Notes: generated by a model from the sequence alone, not told the origin. A stretch of 64,000 nt of DNA from Zelopaecilomyces penicillatus (GCA_005765155.1 VCCP01000004.1:2976001-3040000), one strand, 5' to 3'. Counted from the first letter of the stretch, positions 50,291-62,217 are shown. Made by a program: numbers and translations.

Positions 50291-50435
50291 GCAGGGCTGT
50301 ATCCGCATTCTGGTCTGGAACCGGGACATAATAGCCAACAGTGGCATTAGGGAGTTTTAGGTGCTGTATTATATGTCGATTTAGGCTTTGAACGTCATGT
50401 CATAATCAAGATAAGATCTATTGAGCACACCATAT

Positions 50436-51908
50436 CTACCGGAGCAATGGTGCATGTTCACTCACTATGCCAACGCGGCTGTTTCGCCATTTAGCTATTG
50501 TTTCAGACAATCGATATGACCAATAACAAAGCATGCCAGCCAGGAAGCCGATCGCATCGTTGCGAAAAGCCACAATACCAGCAGTCGTCATCAGCATGAC
50601 GGTCCATCTTTCCAGGCGCTCTTCATCGGATAGCTTTCTGTGTATTCTGGCAATTGTGCCCAAACCTGCATGTGTCTCCTGATCGACTGATGTTTGCCAG
50701 AGGTCAGGGGCACCTTGATTAAGTGTATTGCCGACTTTGGCCAGTTCGAGCCCGGCAGCCAACACCATGACGCCCAGCAGGCTCTTTGGATATTGCCCCA
50801 AGAGACCCACGAGGGTTTCGCCAAACAAAAGACCGAGAAGGATTTTCAAGGTGCCAAGAAAGATGACACTAGCACCGCTTCGGGCTCCAAATCGGTACTG
50901 GGCGGCAAGACCACCAGCTCCATGACAAACAGGCATAGCTCCAAACCAAGTGCCAGTGAGATTCATGAGAGCGACACTGATACCGACGGATGTGACGGAT
51001 GGAGTAGGGAGCTCTGGGAGGAGTTCACCTGACAAGGCACTCACGGCAATGATGGAATTGAGAGTGGTAAGTGGTAGTTGACCTATAGCCATCCACAAGG
51101 CTGGAGCGTCATGGATACCAATCCACGAGGGCAAGACAAGATGCGGACGCCAAACGTGAAAGGATGGCAAACTATGATGAGACTTGGGCAGTTGAATGAC
51201 CGCTAGAATCAAGGCTAGGAGGAACATGCAGAGTGCATAGGGAAAACGGCGTAAATGCTGTGTGAAGATAAGCATAAGGAATGCCATTAGTGCCCAGATG
51301 CGATTGTCCGTGGTTGGTGTGATCCAATGAAGCTGCTGCAACAGTGATGATCCAGCACTAAGTATCAGAGAAAGACCAGCACCGAGTTGAATACCTTTGA
51401 CAACCGGGATTGGCACGACAGCTACAGCTCTACGCAGCAGGCCAGTGACACTCATGAACAACACGGCGGCACCAACCCATTGACCAGCAGCAACGACAAC
51501 GCTAATGGATGGATCTTCGCGTGCCGATATGGCAGCAGCTGCAATGGCCTGCATGAGATATCAGCATGCAAGTCTCCATAAAGGTCTCACTTGAAACAAA
51601 ATCCGTGGAACCCGACGTCGATAGGTGCCGAATTGATCCCAGCCAGCTAGTCAAGATAGCTCACCCACCTTCATGGGCTGCACCGGCAGCGGAATTCCAA
51701 AAATGATGCCGGTCAAGACGTTGAAAGCCCCTGAAAAGACCAACGTCGCATCTAGGTTGATGGAGCCTTGAACGGCAAGGGCAATCATGAGCGGGAGCAG
51801 AGTTCCAAGATCGCCCAGCGAGCCCGAGATCTCGCCCAGCGGCGCCCTGCGAAAAGTCGCGACATTATGTTGATTCAGACGGCGGACATGGGCCAGCCAA
51901 GACGCCAT
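50436..51908 (-). CDS. MOT1-type molybdate transporter
   Basis: A multi-pass transporter of the molybdate MOT1 family, related to sulfate permeases but without a STAS domain, expected to import molybdate for molybdenum cofactor enzymes. Exons complement 51669-51908 and 50436-51548 join in phase 0, restoring PVQPMKAIAAAAIS, 450 aa. Family signatures are GEISGSLGDLGTLLPLM (about 23-39), PLTTLNSIIAVSALSGELLP and VCHGAGGLAAQYRFGARSG. About ten hydrophobic helices follow the short basic N terminus. The C terminus ends in EHAPLLR, a dileucine-like acidic sorting signal. Whether it sits in the plasma membrane or the vacuole cannot be told. Confidence 0.9.
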
Positions 51909-54900
51909 GTTGGTGTACTAAAAGGTGGAGAGTGAAGGAGTTAAATAACGGGCAAAAATGAAAGCTTAACCTGCGAATGCAGTGTAAGAAGCGATGACTG
52001 GATCGCCCAGATAACGCAAGTGGTCTCGGTTGAGCTGATGCATATATCGCACCTGTTTCGGACCTCGTGCACGAGGACGGGACACCGCGCTTGGAACTGG
52101 TGTTCAGTCAAATTACTGTCAGTGAAAGGTGGCGGGTGACGAGGCACATCAACCAGGGTGGGTAGCGGCTGTGAACGGGATAAGGAATAAGCCAATCCGG
52201 ATGCTTTCGCAGTTGTTGCAACACCAGGCGCTTACTTATCATGGGTAGTATTACCACCAGGCACGAAACGGCATCAGAGACATAGCTTCCCGTTGTTTGA
52301 TTACCTGCCATTTTTGTCAAACAAAAACAGACATACACTAAAACAGGCCCAGGGTAAAGATATCAAGGAAGAGTTTTGAACCATGGCGTAGCTTTGTTTC
52401 TAGGACAAGGAGCGAATTGGTGTCAGAAACGACGCGAAGAACGTCACTGCGAATCCCCCCGATTAGAAACGCGCGCGTTGAGATACCCACCCACCATATT
52501 ATCATCGCCCCGCGGCTACGAATGTAAATTTTCGCACAATTTGCTAGTATACTCTGCCATACTTATTAGCAGGTAGTATTATCAAGTGTAAGCCCCCCCT
52601 CAGCTTTTGGAGGGTATTCTCGAGGGAAATGGCGCCATAAGCTCATTAAGTAAAAATCACTTAGCACAATCGCCTCTGCCTAAGAGTCCTTAAATGGCCA
52701 TAATCTAGCCTGGCTCGTCAATAGTGTGACAATGCAACACAGAGGCGGTGTTTGGAGAAGAGAGCAAAGATCTGGGTGTTACCTTGATAGAAAACTGAGA
52801 TATTATCTATCGACACTGGGATTGGATCGAACAAGGCCGTAAAACGCTCATAATGCCAAAAGCCCCTATTTGAAGCCAAGGAAGAAGGGGTGATTGACTC
52901 CATCCAGAAAATTCGAGAGTCAGCCAAGCGTCTTGGCTGAGGGCAAGGCAGAGAGGTCCAGGCAAGCTTGGCGACTTACTAAGTAGCCAGGAATCAGAAC
53001 AGAACTCTGAAAAAGTCTTGGGGTTTGATGTCTCTACACACGGTGTCAATAGTGGGAGTTGCAGGACATAATAGAGTAGTATATATTGTCTATCAAATGT
53101 TTGACGGGCTCCTGAGCATCTTCGTTTGCAGGGAGCGTCGTATTTTGCAATGAGTCTGCGCTTGTTGTTGTTTTTTATGTTAATGTTGTTATTAGCAGGT
53201 ATTCTGAACATGCCAGTACCTAGTACCGGTACCTGTGATGCCGATAACATTTATCACCTACTAACTACTATAAGGTAAGTTTCTAAGTAGATACCTCAGT
53301 GAACTCCTTGTCTACACGCCTGGTAACCAATCCATCCAATTAGTTTCAACCTACATGTCTACCTACTTACATACTAACAATCCTTGCCCTTCGGTTGTGA
53401 TAGGTTTCATTGAGCCTGAATTGATGCTATGGAGGTACTGGCGCTCTGGATTGCTGTTACCGCTGCCACTTGCCCCCGCAGCAGGCGGCACTGGCGGATC
53501 TCCCAGCGTCTCCCGCAGTGGCCGCAATGGCCGCAGTGCCGTGTTCCGACCAAAGCAAGCCTGGTCGGTAGTCACGGTGGAGTATCCAGGTATCCCTGTG
53601 CGCGTGGCTCAGTGCGCGAGTACTTGGCAGCCCTTGCGCGTTACATGCTGTTGCAATGCCACACGGGGTGCAAGGCTGTTTTCCGAATTACCAGGTGTCA
53701 ATCAGCACAGGGTAGCTGCCTCTGCTGCATCTAATCTCATTTCGTCATTAACCACCCACTCGCTCCAGTCGCATATATGCATATAACAATAACCGGCAGC
53801 AGTTAATCGTGAGCGTGTCAGCAATTACCAAAGACAGTGTCTGGCCGGCTCGAGGCATTTTGGCCGTCTTTTATTATTGTGTTTTTCTTCTACAGAATAC
53901 CTTGCCCTTTAGGGTCTTGTCAAATTCGTACCCAAGGTAATTACCAATTACCTTCTAAGATTATACGGTAGTATCTTGTACTTACCTTCGCACTCAAAGT
54001 ACCTAGCTTCTTGATACCTTAGCACTAACCTTCCTAGCATCTAGCATCCCAGTATCGCCAGCTTGCCCCTCAAGTTGGTACATGCCGTAAAATGCCTCGC
54101 TAACTGGCCCGCCAGCTTTTTTGTTTGGCCCGCCAGTCGCAAGCACCTGTTTGTAGGCAGCTCTGTGGTTATTGGAATGATCGAGCCCCCCTGCGAGTCA
54201 GAAAATCCACACCCATCTGTTTTCCATTTGTACTAATACCAAGCTCGATTTGGCCCCCTGTCTCGCTACTTAATTGTGCGTGCGCCACCAAGAGATGGTC
54301 CGTGACGTGCTTCCCCACTCTTCCCCCACAGAGCTCTGGGCATCCAGGATGTGCTCAAGCTAAGCTAATCAACAACAAAATCAAAGCCCATTCCACCTCG
54401 CGACCCTTCCCAATTGCCACTCCCTCCTTCATCTATCATCCTCACGCCGTACACGTCTTCTCAAGGTAAGTGTCATGTCTACATTTCCTTCCATTGTCCA
54501 TGGAGATGGCTGTGGTAACCGGGGCTTCTCAATCGATGACTGTCGTTTGCGAACATTTATCTTGCCCTTTGCCCTGCATCCTTCTCGTCATCACTTCGTG
54601 GCACTGTCGCGAAGAGTGAAGGAAGTCTCCGCTGAAGCCAATTCGCGGCACGCCACCATTTAATTGTCTCTTACACGTGTTGCCTTGAATTTTGATGAAG
54701 CACGTCTACATTATTCTCTCAAACGGTTACCAGACGACAACAACAATTGATTTCACGCAGAGACACCGATTTTCCCCTTTCATTTTTGCATCCTTCCCAT
54801 TTCCTGAACTCGTATAGTTCTCATTGCTTTTCATTAGAATCATCACCATAAACTTTGTTTTGCTAACATAATAACACGCAAAGCGCAATTCCTCGTCACT

Positions 54901-54916
54901 TTTCAATCTTAACATC
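51909..54916. other. long divergent intergenic region
   Basis: Three kilobases between the molybdate-transporter start (minus) and the 63-aa gene (plus). No ORF looks real. Between 53930 and 54010 GGTAATTACC/TACCTTCGAAG-like short words repeat. The last 500 bp hold a probable 5' UTR with an intron for the downstream gene. Confidence 0.45.
54467..54881 (+). other. probable 5' UTR intron of the 63-aa membrane-protein gene
   Basis: A donor AAG|GTAAGT occurs at about 54467 after a pyrimidine-rich leader. A branch site GCTAAC near 54862 and an acceptor AAAG at about 54881 precede the ATG at 54917. The interval has no open frame linked to the gene. Long 5' UTR introns are common in highly expressed fungal genes; splicing here is inferred. 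Confidence 0.4.
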
Positions 54917-55184
54917 ATGGCTGCCATCAGTGTTATCGCCGCTCGCGACGCTTTCGTCCATGAGCTTGCCAAGCGCAAGAGCTGGCCCGCCCGCGAGCCC
55001 GGTGTTATGACCGTTTTCTGCATTGTTGGAGTCGGTATGTTTAATCTAGCCCTTTCCTCTGGACTAACTTTCGTCTCTTCAATTGCGCCGTCGCTAACCT
55101 AAGGCCCCAGTTGCCATTGGCTTATTTGCTCTGTGGATGTACAAATTCCTCGCCAAGAGAAAGGCTGCTAAGCCTTCCCTGTAA
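54917..55184 (+). CDS. 63-aa single-pass membrane protein
   Basis: Exons 54917-55034 and 55111-55184 join in phase (G|TT) to give 63 residues. The N-terminal 30 are amphipathic and charged (DAFVHELAKRKSWPAREPG). A hydrophobic helix spans the splice junction (VFCIVGV then VAIGLFALWMY), and the tail is basic (AKRKAAKPSL). The codons are C-ending and strongly biased (GCC, GTC, CGC, AAG), unlike random sequence, which supports a real and well-expressed gene. A tail-anchored or small organelle-membrane subunit would fit. I cannot name the family. It is too short for most gene finders, which would tend to miss it because the second exon has only 74 nt. Confidence 0.75.
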
Positions 55185-55671
55185 ACGGTGATCGCGGAGG
55201 CCCACGAGGATGAGGAAAGGGGTCAGAGCTGGTGCATCTCAAGGATAAGAAGTTAATGAGGCTGGTGCTGGGCCAGAGGCGAAACGATGCACAAACATCG
55301 TGATAATCCACAGCATGGTGTATGATGGGCACCTCATGCCGCATGCCTTTGGGCATGACCGCCACTCCCGCGTTTCAAGAGCGATATCAGCCAAACAAGA
55401 CTACCATCATTTGCCGCACATGTTGATTTCCAAGAATCCATGCGATATACCCGCTGGCAGTTCAGAACTTATGTTTGCTTATTGATTGATAGTCATGAGC
55501 TCGAGGGCGGGAAGTTTGTGTGTTGGTGTGCACTTGTGCTTATATCCAAGCTGCTATATTTTATGTTCTAATGCTATAACTGTTTTCTCCTAATCCGCTG
55601 CACACAGTACACAACTTGAAGTCTACATGTGTCCTATCGTATTGGCATCTCAGGCTGTGTCAGCTAACGTA
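55185..55671. other. convergent 3' intergenic region
   Basis: 487 bp between the ends of the 63-aa gene (plus) and the lipase gene (minus). A GGCATGCGGCATGAGGTGCCC-like GC-rich patch lies near 55329. No gene. Confidence 0.5.
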
Positions 55672-56779
55672 TCATAACCCTTCCTTCGCTAACATGTCGG
55701 CAATGTCGAGATAAAAGGCGACAGCATTGAATGTTCTTCTCATACCCATCAATTCCCGCATAGTCCATCGCACGCGATTAGGCCAATTGATCAAATCCAA
55801 GTGACTGACCCCCATCAACGTGCCTTTATAGCTACCCCAGCGACTACTCTCCATACTCACAAGACCATCGTTGGCGCCTTCAACCTTCTCGATTACGCCG
55901 TGCGGCAACCAGAACGCGCCGAGTAATGAAGGCGCGTCCATAACGGCACCGTACGAAAAGTAGCGAACCGCCGGGTCATCTGTAACTTTGGGGTTGAACT
56001 CTTCGGCCATGTACCGCCTCGTCAGCTGGCCAAATGCCTTGGTTCCGAATCCTACGCGCTGGATGACATTGTAGAGCCGCGGAAGATGAATAGGTCCACC
56101 GCCCTCCTCGATAAGATAGTCGGCAAAGGCGCTTCCGCGGTGCGGTGTGGCGACCGTAACCAGCGAGGCGACACGGACGCCCTTCGGCCGCAGCTGGGAA
56201 ATCATGTAGCGAGCATCAAGTCCCCCCATGCTATGAGCGATGATGTTAACGTAGGATACGTCAGTATCAGGACCTGCCTGGGCGGAGATGTCGGCGCTGA
56301 GTTTGGCGGCGCGCTCCTCGATTGAGCCAGATGGGGGCACGGTGGTAGTGATTACAGTGGTGCCATTGGCCTCAAGAGCATCTTTTATGCCGTGCCAGTA
56401 CTGTATGGAGGGAAGTACAGGTGCAATTTTGAGTTCAGAGAAACCGAGGAGGCCATGGGCGAGGACAATCGGATGTTTTGGAGCAACTATTATGAGAGTC
56501 AATTGAAATCTTCATCAGGGCAAAACTGGCAAAGAAATTGGACCAGGAGACTAGGGACAAACAGACTGGCAACTTACCATAATGATCTCGCAGAGCCGCA
56601 TAATCATCGTGTATGTATCTCCCAATGTCCTGCAGTCTGGGATCCTCATCAGTCCTTTGGGCATAGCTACTGCTCGTAAACCGCCGCCGAGGTACAGGGA
56701 GGCAGCGAAGCCGTCGCATGCCCAACGACACCACATGGACTGGGCAGCGCGCGCTAGAGTGGGTGAGCCATGGGTTCAT
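55672..56779 (-). CDS. alpha/beta-hydrolase lipase
   Basis: A triacylglycerol-lipase-like serine hydrolase. Exons complement 56578-56779 and 55672-56486 join in phase, restoring DHYVAPKHPIVLAHGLLGF with the oxyanion HG, 338 aa. The nucleophile elbow is AHSMGGLD, close to the bacterial family I GHSxGG type, followed by VTVATPHRGSAFAD. The acid is in EGANDGLVSMESSRWG and the His in GVSHLDLINW, so the full triad is present. The first 45 residues are rich in Arg and Ser with no acidic residues (MRRLRCLPVPRRRF), resembling a mitochondrial presequence rather than a secretion signal. An internal ATG at that point is an alternative start. It is tandem with the arrestin gene on the same strand. Confidence 0.9.
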
Positions 56780-57392
56780 AGCGCTTTATTCGCACGAGCA
56801 AATTGCATAATGAATGTGCGTATTTTTTGCCTTGGTTGTTTGGCTTTGGGCAAAAAGCGGCGCCACGAAGGTTTCTCGCCTGCCGAAGCAACTGGCAAGA
56901 GGAACTAGGATCGGGTGCTGACGTCATTGTAGCTTTGGTATGCGCTAATAGCCTGGCTTCCAACCGTCTATTAAATGGACGATTGTTCAAGCTGGATTTG
57001 GCCATACGAGAAATCGAAGGCTTAATATTATTATAAGTCCCATTCGTTTTACCGCAGTACAGCACTTATACTAAGTAAGATAGTGAAGTTCCTCGTAGTC
57101 CTTCGCTATTATTGGATGGGTGGTAATGTCATCTTTCAAGGTTGATGCCAGATAACACTAGAGCCGAATGTGATACAGAGGTCTAATATGTGGTGTGCTC
57201 CATCAAGCCAATTAACTGATAAAACTCTCTCATAACAGCAGTTGTTATTGATGGTACGTCTGTATTTCTATATTCCTCCCAGGTTGCAACAAACTCCTAG
57301 TGCAATGCAAGGTTCCTCAAATACTATTACTAATGGCACTGATATGGCCATACGTATCTACCTTTATTTCGCTGACGATAGTATGAACGGCT
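56780..57392. other. intergenic region
   Basis: 613 bp between the lipase start and the 3' end of the arrestin gene, both minus strand. No additional ORF or element is apparent. Confidence 0.5.
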
Positions 57393-59051
57393 TCATTGTT
57401 TCCCCTCCGGCATTTGACTTGGAGCGTTCTCGTTTGTTACCCCGCTGTACGCTGGCCGTGGTCGCAGTCCGTCGAATGGCCCAGTCAGATTCTCAGCTAT
57501 GGCCTCGTCATAGCTTGGTGGCGGAGCTTCGTCGTAGGCAGGAGCCATCTGACCAGGTGCTAATTGTGGAGGATATAAAGGATCCTGAGGCGGTCTTGGG
57601 GGCATGGGAGATGGTTGTATTGGTGTCGTAGGTGTTATGGGTGTATTGCTTCCAGAAAGGGAGGTTCGGGGTGGTAATCGAGGAGGGATCGAGAGGATCT
57701 CGGGTCCCGGTCGTGTATTCCTGGCTGCCTCCAAAAGTTCGTTCGGTGGCGCAATTCCCGAATAAACTGTCACTTGCGCAAAGTGTAGAGGCAAGAATAT
57801 GGTTTGTGGTTGATAAAATGGATCATTTGACGATAAACTTGTCCGAGGCTTACCCCAGGAAACCCCTAGCTTGAGCTCCAATTCATATCTCCGTGTAAGG
57901 TTACAGGCAGAAAAAGACGGAGCAACCGTGTTAGGCAATGCTCTGTCTTTCCAAATCCCATCGGGAAGCACAAACTCTGAGCCTACCCTGTCACTAGAAG
58001 AAGACTGCAGCAGAATGTTGAGATTAGAATCGGACACAATTGTCCATCGATTGATTTTCCTATTAAAGATTCCGTGAGAGCGAACTTCGGTAACCCCAAT
58101 GAGATCCATTTGAAACGATACCAAATAGACAGGCTCGTGATTGTTGACAAGTTTCTTAGAGATAACTCGGAGGGGCACCGACTGATTGCAGGTAAGGATT
58201 GTTGGATGAGGTAGACGAGCTGACAATTCGACCGACGGTGTAGGGGCAGTTTCAACACTTTCCAATGAACTCGCTGAATCTGTGCCTTGGTCATCTTTGC
58301 CTTTCTTTGCGAAGAATGTTGATCTCTTTCTCTGTGGTTGATTTGGGGTTCGAGGTCGAAATGTAAAGGGTCGACGAGCAAAAGCTTCCTGGCCATTCAG
58401 AGGAGGCCGCGGAGGTTCGATGGGTAGAAACTTGAAGCCCACTTGAAATCTCCAGTTCTCTTTCAAAAAACCAGGTCGCTGAATCGTAACTTTGACATAA
58501 TACCGGATTTCTGCTTCCATAGGGTAGCCGGTCAAAGAAGGAGGTAAGGTGGCTGTTACGTGCCGAAGATACAACTGCTTGGTGCCGTCCATGACACGAA
58601 CTCCGCCCATGCCAAACAGACCCCCTCCTGCCGTGAAGCCGCCAACCCCACCGATGCCGCCCATTTGGGCCATAGCCATAGGGTCACTACAGGCATTATT
58701 GATAGGTATCTTGAACTTGAAGGGAAATTCGTGATGGCCGGGCTGGAGAGGATATGCGCCGTAAGGGTTGGATGAGCTAGCATAGTAATCATCTGGGAAG
58801 ACCTGCTGGACCTTGTAAAGAATCTTATGTTTCTCGCTGACGATACCGCCAGCAGGCCCTGGAGCAGGCCGACCTGACTCGTTACTATAGTTTTTGGGAA
58901 CTTGCAATGCGGTAGCAGACTCTCCCTCGAGCTTGACTACTATGTTGCCGATCTGCTCGGTCCGGTTCAAGGCCAACAGCACCCTGCCCGAGACAAAATC
59001 AAGGTTGGTATAGAACTCGGGTTGGTCGTCGAGGGCGATGCGGATAGACAT
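57393..59051 (-). CDS. alpha-arrestin (ART-like ubiquitin-ligase adaptor)
   Basis: A cytosolic adaptor that recruits a Rsp5/HulA-type HECT ubiquitin ligase to plasma-membrane transporters for endocytosis. Single exon, 552 aa, from the ATG at 59051; the frame opens three codons earlier but only with TTG. The N-terminal arrestin fold covers about 1-205 (IGNIVVKLEGES, YYVKVTIQRPGF) and the C-terminal fold about 285-430 (PVYLVSFQMDLIGV). A Gly/Met-rich insert of about 30 residues (MAQMGGIGGVGGF) lies inside the N-terminal fold. A Pro-rich tail carries PPPSYDEAI at about 511-519, a PPxY-type WW-binding motif. It faces the RTA1 gene across 3.2 kb. Confidence 0.91.
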   Translation of the reverse strand: MSIRIALDDQPEFYTNLDFVSGRVLLALNRTEQIGNIVVKLEGESATALQVPKNYSNESGRPAPGPAGGIVSEKHKILYKVQQVFPDDYYASSSNPYGAYPLQPGHHEFPFKFKIPINNACSDPMAMAQMGGIGGVGGFTAGGGLFGMGGVRVMDGTKQLYLRHVTATLPPSLTGYPMEAEIRYYVKVTIQRPGFLKENWRFQVGFKFLPIEPPRPPLNGQEAFARRPFTFRPRTPNQPQRKRSTFFAKKGKDDQGTDSASSLESVETAPTPSVELSARLPHPTILTCNQSVPLRVISKKLVNNHEPVYLVSFQMDLIGVTEVRSHGIFNRKINRWTIVSDSNLNILLQSSSSDRVGSEFVLPDGIWKDRALPNTVAPSFSACNLTRRYELELKLGVSWGKPRTSLSSNDPFYQPQTIFLPLHFAQVTVYSGIAPPNELLEAARNTRPGPEILSIPPRLPPRTSLSGSNTPITPTTPIQPSPMPPRPPQDPLYPPQLAPGQMAPAYDEAPPPSYDEAIAENLTGPFDGLRPRPAYSGVTNENAPSQMPEGKQ

Positions 59052-62000
59052 GACTGGCAATTGACGGCACAGTCACGCAGGAAATGGGGCATGAACGAGC
59101 GTCGACTTTTGCGTAAGTCGCAGGTCGGAGGATGGCTTTCTGGATGCGAGAGCGTCGATGATGCTCGGATTTGCTGGTAAAAAATTCTCCTGCTGCTGTC
59201 GGTCTTGGTCAGGAGGGGCAGCGGCGGTGGTTCTGGATAGCCAAGATGGACGAGCAGCCAACGCTATACTTCGTCACATCTACTCACTTGACAAGAAATG
59301 ACGAGCCCCTCCAAATGGAACAAATGGCAGTGAAAACGGAAGGACACAATAATCCTATGCTGCGCACTTTACAACTGCTAGGTTCAGTAAACCCAAAAGG
59401 CTGGACCAGGCACGCGCGTCATATTTCTCGATGTAGGCTCAGCCTCGATCCAAGCCTCACCTTTTCTGCGGTAATTGGTGAGCAGATACGACTGAGGTGG
59501 TTGATGTCATGCAGTAATTCCTTCGTACTCCAGTTGGATGTATGTGGCTACGCCGCAGCCGGCCCTGTGGCTTGCCTTGTTGGCGCGTCCAGAGGCGCAG
59601 CGGCAGGCACCGATTGCTTCAGCCATCCGATTTCGATTGTGTTGACCCAAATTATTCACCTCCAAATCTAAGAATATCCTTGAGAAGAAACGCACCAATC
59701 CGGGTTCTCCAGGAATGTTAACTGGCAATAACTTTTGATTGCTGATGCCATGACATCTAACGAGTGCAGATGCTAGAAAGTGAAGCAGATAGCTAGCTGC
59801 CTATATAATGCCAAGGGGATTGCACTGGGGATGTGTGTCTCAGCATGCTGAGAGAGGCAACTAGGTACTTGAACAATGGAGGTGATCTGCAGCAAGCACA
59901 CAGAGGCACCTACCTTAACTGTAGGTAACAGATATACCATAAGAATAGGCGTGTGTTTCCAAACTAAACATCCCTCGGGTGGACCGATTATAGACCGATC
60001 ACAAAACTATTTGCTATATCCGGTCACAGCCAGCAAAGTTGAAGTCGGTGAAGATTTCAGGTGAAAAAGCCGTGTTCGCCAAAAGGCAAGAGCGACGCAT
60101 CAAGGTTGGCGGAGGCGTGATGGAGGGTACTCCGTAGAAGGCAGCACAATTGAGCTACCAGTGCTTTTTCTTCCCTTCGTCGGCGGATTTTTGCACGAGA
60201 AACTCCGCAGAATCCGAGAGGGATGGAGGCAAGAGGTAACTTCGAGTCTGGACCGTGGAGAATCCCACCTACATGTCTACATGAAGTAGGCACACCTCAC
60301 GCTGGATGCCTCCATTGGCACTGACTTCTGACCACTGATTGAGGCAAATCAAGCAACCTCCAGACAAGTCTTGCACCGTCAATTGGCCAGCGACCAACCA
60401 CGAGTGCTGAAAGCCCCAGGTCCACAATTGCCACTGCCGACCCTGTCAAGCTTATTACGCTGTACGGATACCGAGCAGGGGTGACTATGATACAGTAAAC
60501 ACACTGCTCGTATGGGGGTTTCCCCAAAAATGCGCGTTCAACGGCAACTCCAACGTTTTTCCTGACTCACTTGTCTGCCGTGTCGCGACGAGATTCTAAC
60601 TCAGCTGTGCACGTTGCATTATGTGTTCATCTCTGCTAGGGGGCTTACTGGCTTCGATTGACCGCCCCAACAACCGCCACAATTACTTCAATTACACGAA
60701 CTTGGTTGAATTCCGGTCCTCAAAGTCTTCATAGTGGGCCGACCTCAGCTGGGAGAACACTCCTTCCTTGTCGGGCCCCTTCCGGTTTGCAGTTCGGCTT
60801 TGGCCAGCTTGCCTAGAGACATTTCAAATCCCATAGCTGCCTGGTCAACCTTGTGCTTCTCTGCCTGACAAACAACTCATGGTGACTCTCACTGACACCC
60901 TACCACGACACCCAGACTCAACTCGGACTTCTTGTTCCAGTTGTTGGTTCCCTTTGCACCAACAGCATATCCCAATTCGGGAATGGATGGGACCTTCTGA
61001 GCAAACGAGGCCTGCTGTGCCCACACCGAACTAAGCTTGCGAGTAGGCCCCTCTTTGCTGACTCCCTGCCAGTCAGTGCTGGAGCCACCCCAACTCCCCC
61101 AACCTTCTGCAATCATGTTCTCCTCATCTGACTTGGTGCAGTTTGGGGGCGAGCCGGACAGTCTGCCGAGGATGAATAAAATCGTGCCAGCCAATCAAAA
61201 GGCTCCTAGAAAGGTGCCGAATGACATCAACCTCATACCAGACTTCAGATGATGCTTGACAGAGGAAACATGTTTCTGTCTTTTGTCTCCCCACCAGCAG
61301 CGACCCGACCAAGGGTGGCAATGAGACCAGATTCACTCGCGGGAAACGGCCGGTCTCAAACCATTCAGGGCACCCCCGTCTTTCCACACCACCGACACAT
61401 CTCGTGATTGGCGGCGATGCCACGTCAAAGCTGTGAGAGAATGACACGGGCCAACAGCGGCAACAACTGGAGAAGTGCGTTCCACTTGTGTTGGTGTACC
61501 GAACCCACTTGCATACGTTCATACATATTAGTATGTGCGTACTAGATGCAGACGGCACCCATCCTGTTCGCTTGCTGTTCGCTCTGCTGCCGATCTGGCC
61601 CCCGTCACTGGCCCAACTCACTCACACCTGCTTCAACGACCCACGGCTGAACCAGTCTGTTGGGTTTGCCCTTCCCTCTTGTGGTGGTTCGATCCGCATC
61701 CCCGTTCACTGAGGACACGCCTCTCTGCTCCCCTGCGATGCATTCCAATATTCACAATGCCCCCTCTGATCCCCAGAAGGTACCCATTGTCATCCAACAG
61801 AAAGCGTGTGAATGCAACTTATGGAGACATAGTTTGTCAGGCTCTCACAGGGGCCCCGCCATCTAGCCCTACTCCAGGTTATTCTGTCGTTTTCTGTGAC
61901 CGACCAGGAGACCTACGTGCCGTGTCAAGGTCGGACATGTCGTAGTGGAGAAGGGCCCCAGACCGGCAGTGTTGAGTAACACATGTTGGATCGCCCACAC

Positions 62001-62217
62001 TTCCATGCCCGATGATATCGCCTTGTGAGTTGGTATGCCCTGCAGAGCCATGCCCTTGGTCTGCACGTTCATCTGCCTATGCGGCCCGCACGGTTACCTT
62101 GTCACCCCTCCCACGGGAAAGAGATATATGTAGCCTCCCCGGGCCGTTACTTACTTGTTGTCCTGTCCTACTCACAGTTGCCCTGCCTTGGCATGAACTA
62201 GTCAACCTATTTTCATC
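59052..62217. other. long divergent intergenic region
   Basis: 3.2 kb between the arrestin start (minus) and RTA1-like start (plus). Frames of up to 165 codons exist on both strands near 59171-59671 and 61124-61621, but they overlap each other, have no domain or compositional signal and often start at non-ATG codons. TACTCCGTA occurs at 60128-60136. No gene is called. Confidence 0.45.

Noticed and set aside
59171..59671. A 166-codon plus-strand frame in the arrestin/RTA1 intergenic region
   Set aside because: No recognisable domain or codon bias, overlaps several other open frames, and lies in the likely promoter of the arrestin gene.
61124..61621. A 165-codon minus-strand frame
   Set aside because: Cys/Trp/Ser-rich random composition, overlapping open frames on the other strand, and a position in the RTA1 upstream region; no support as a gene.
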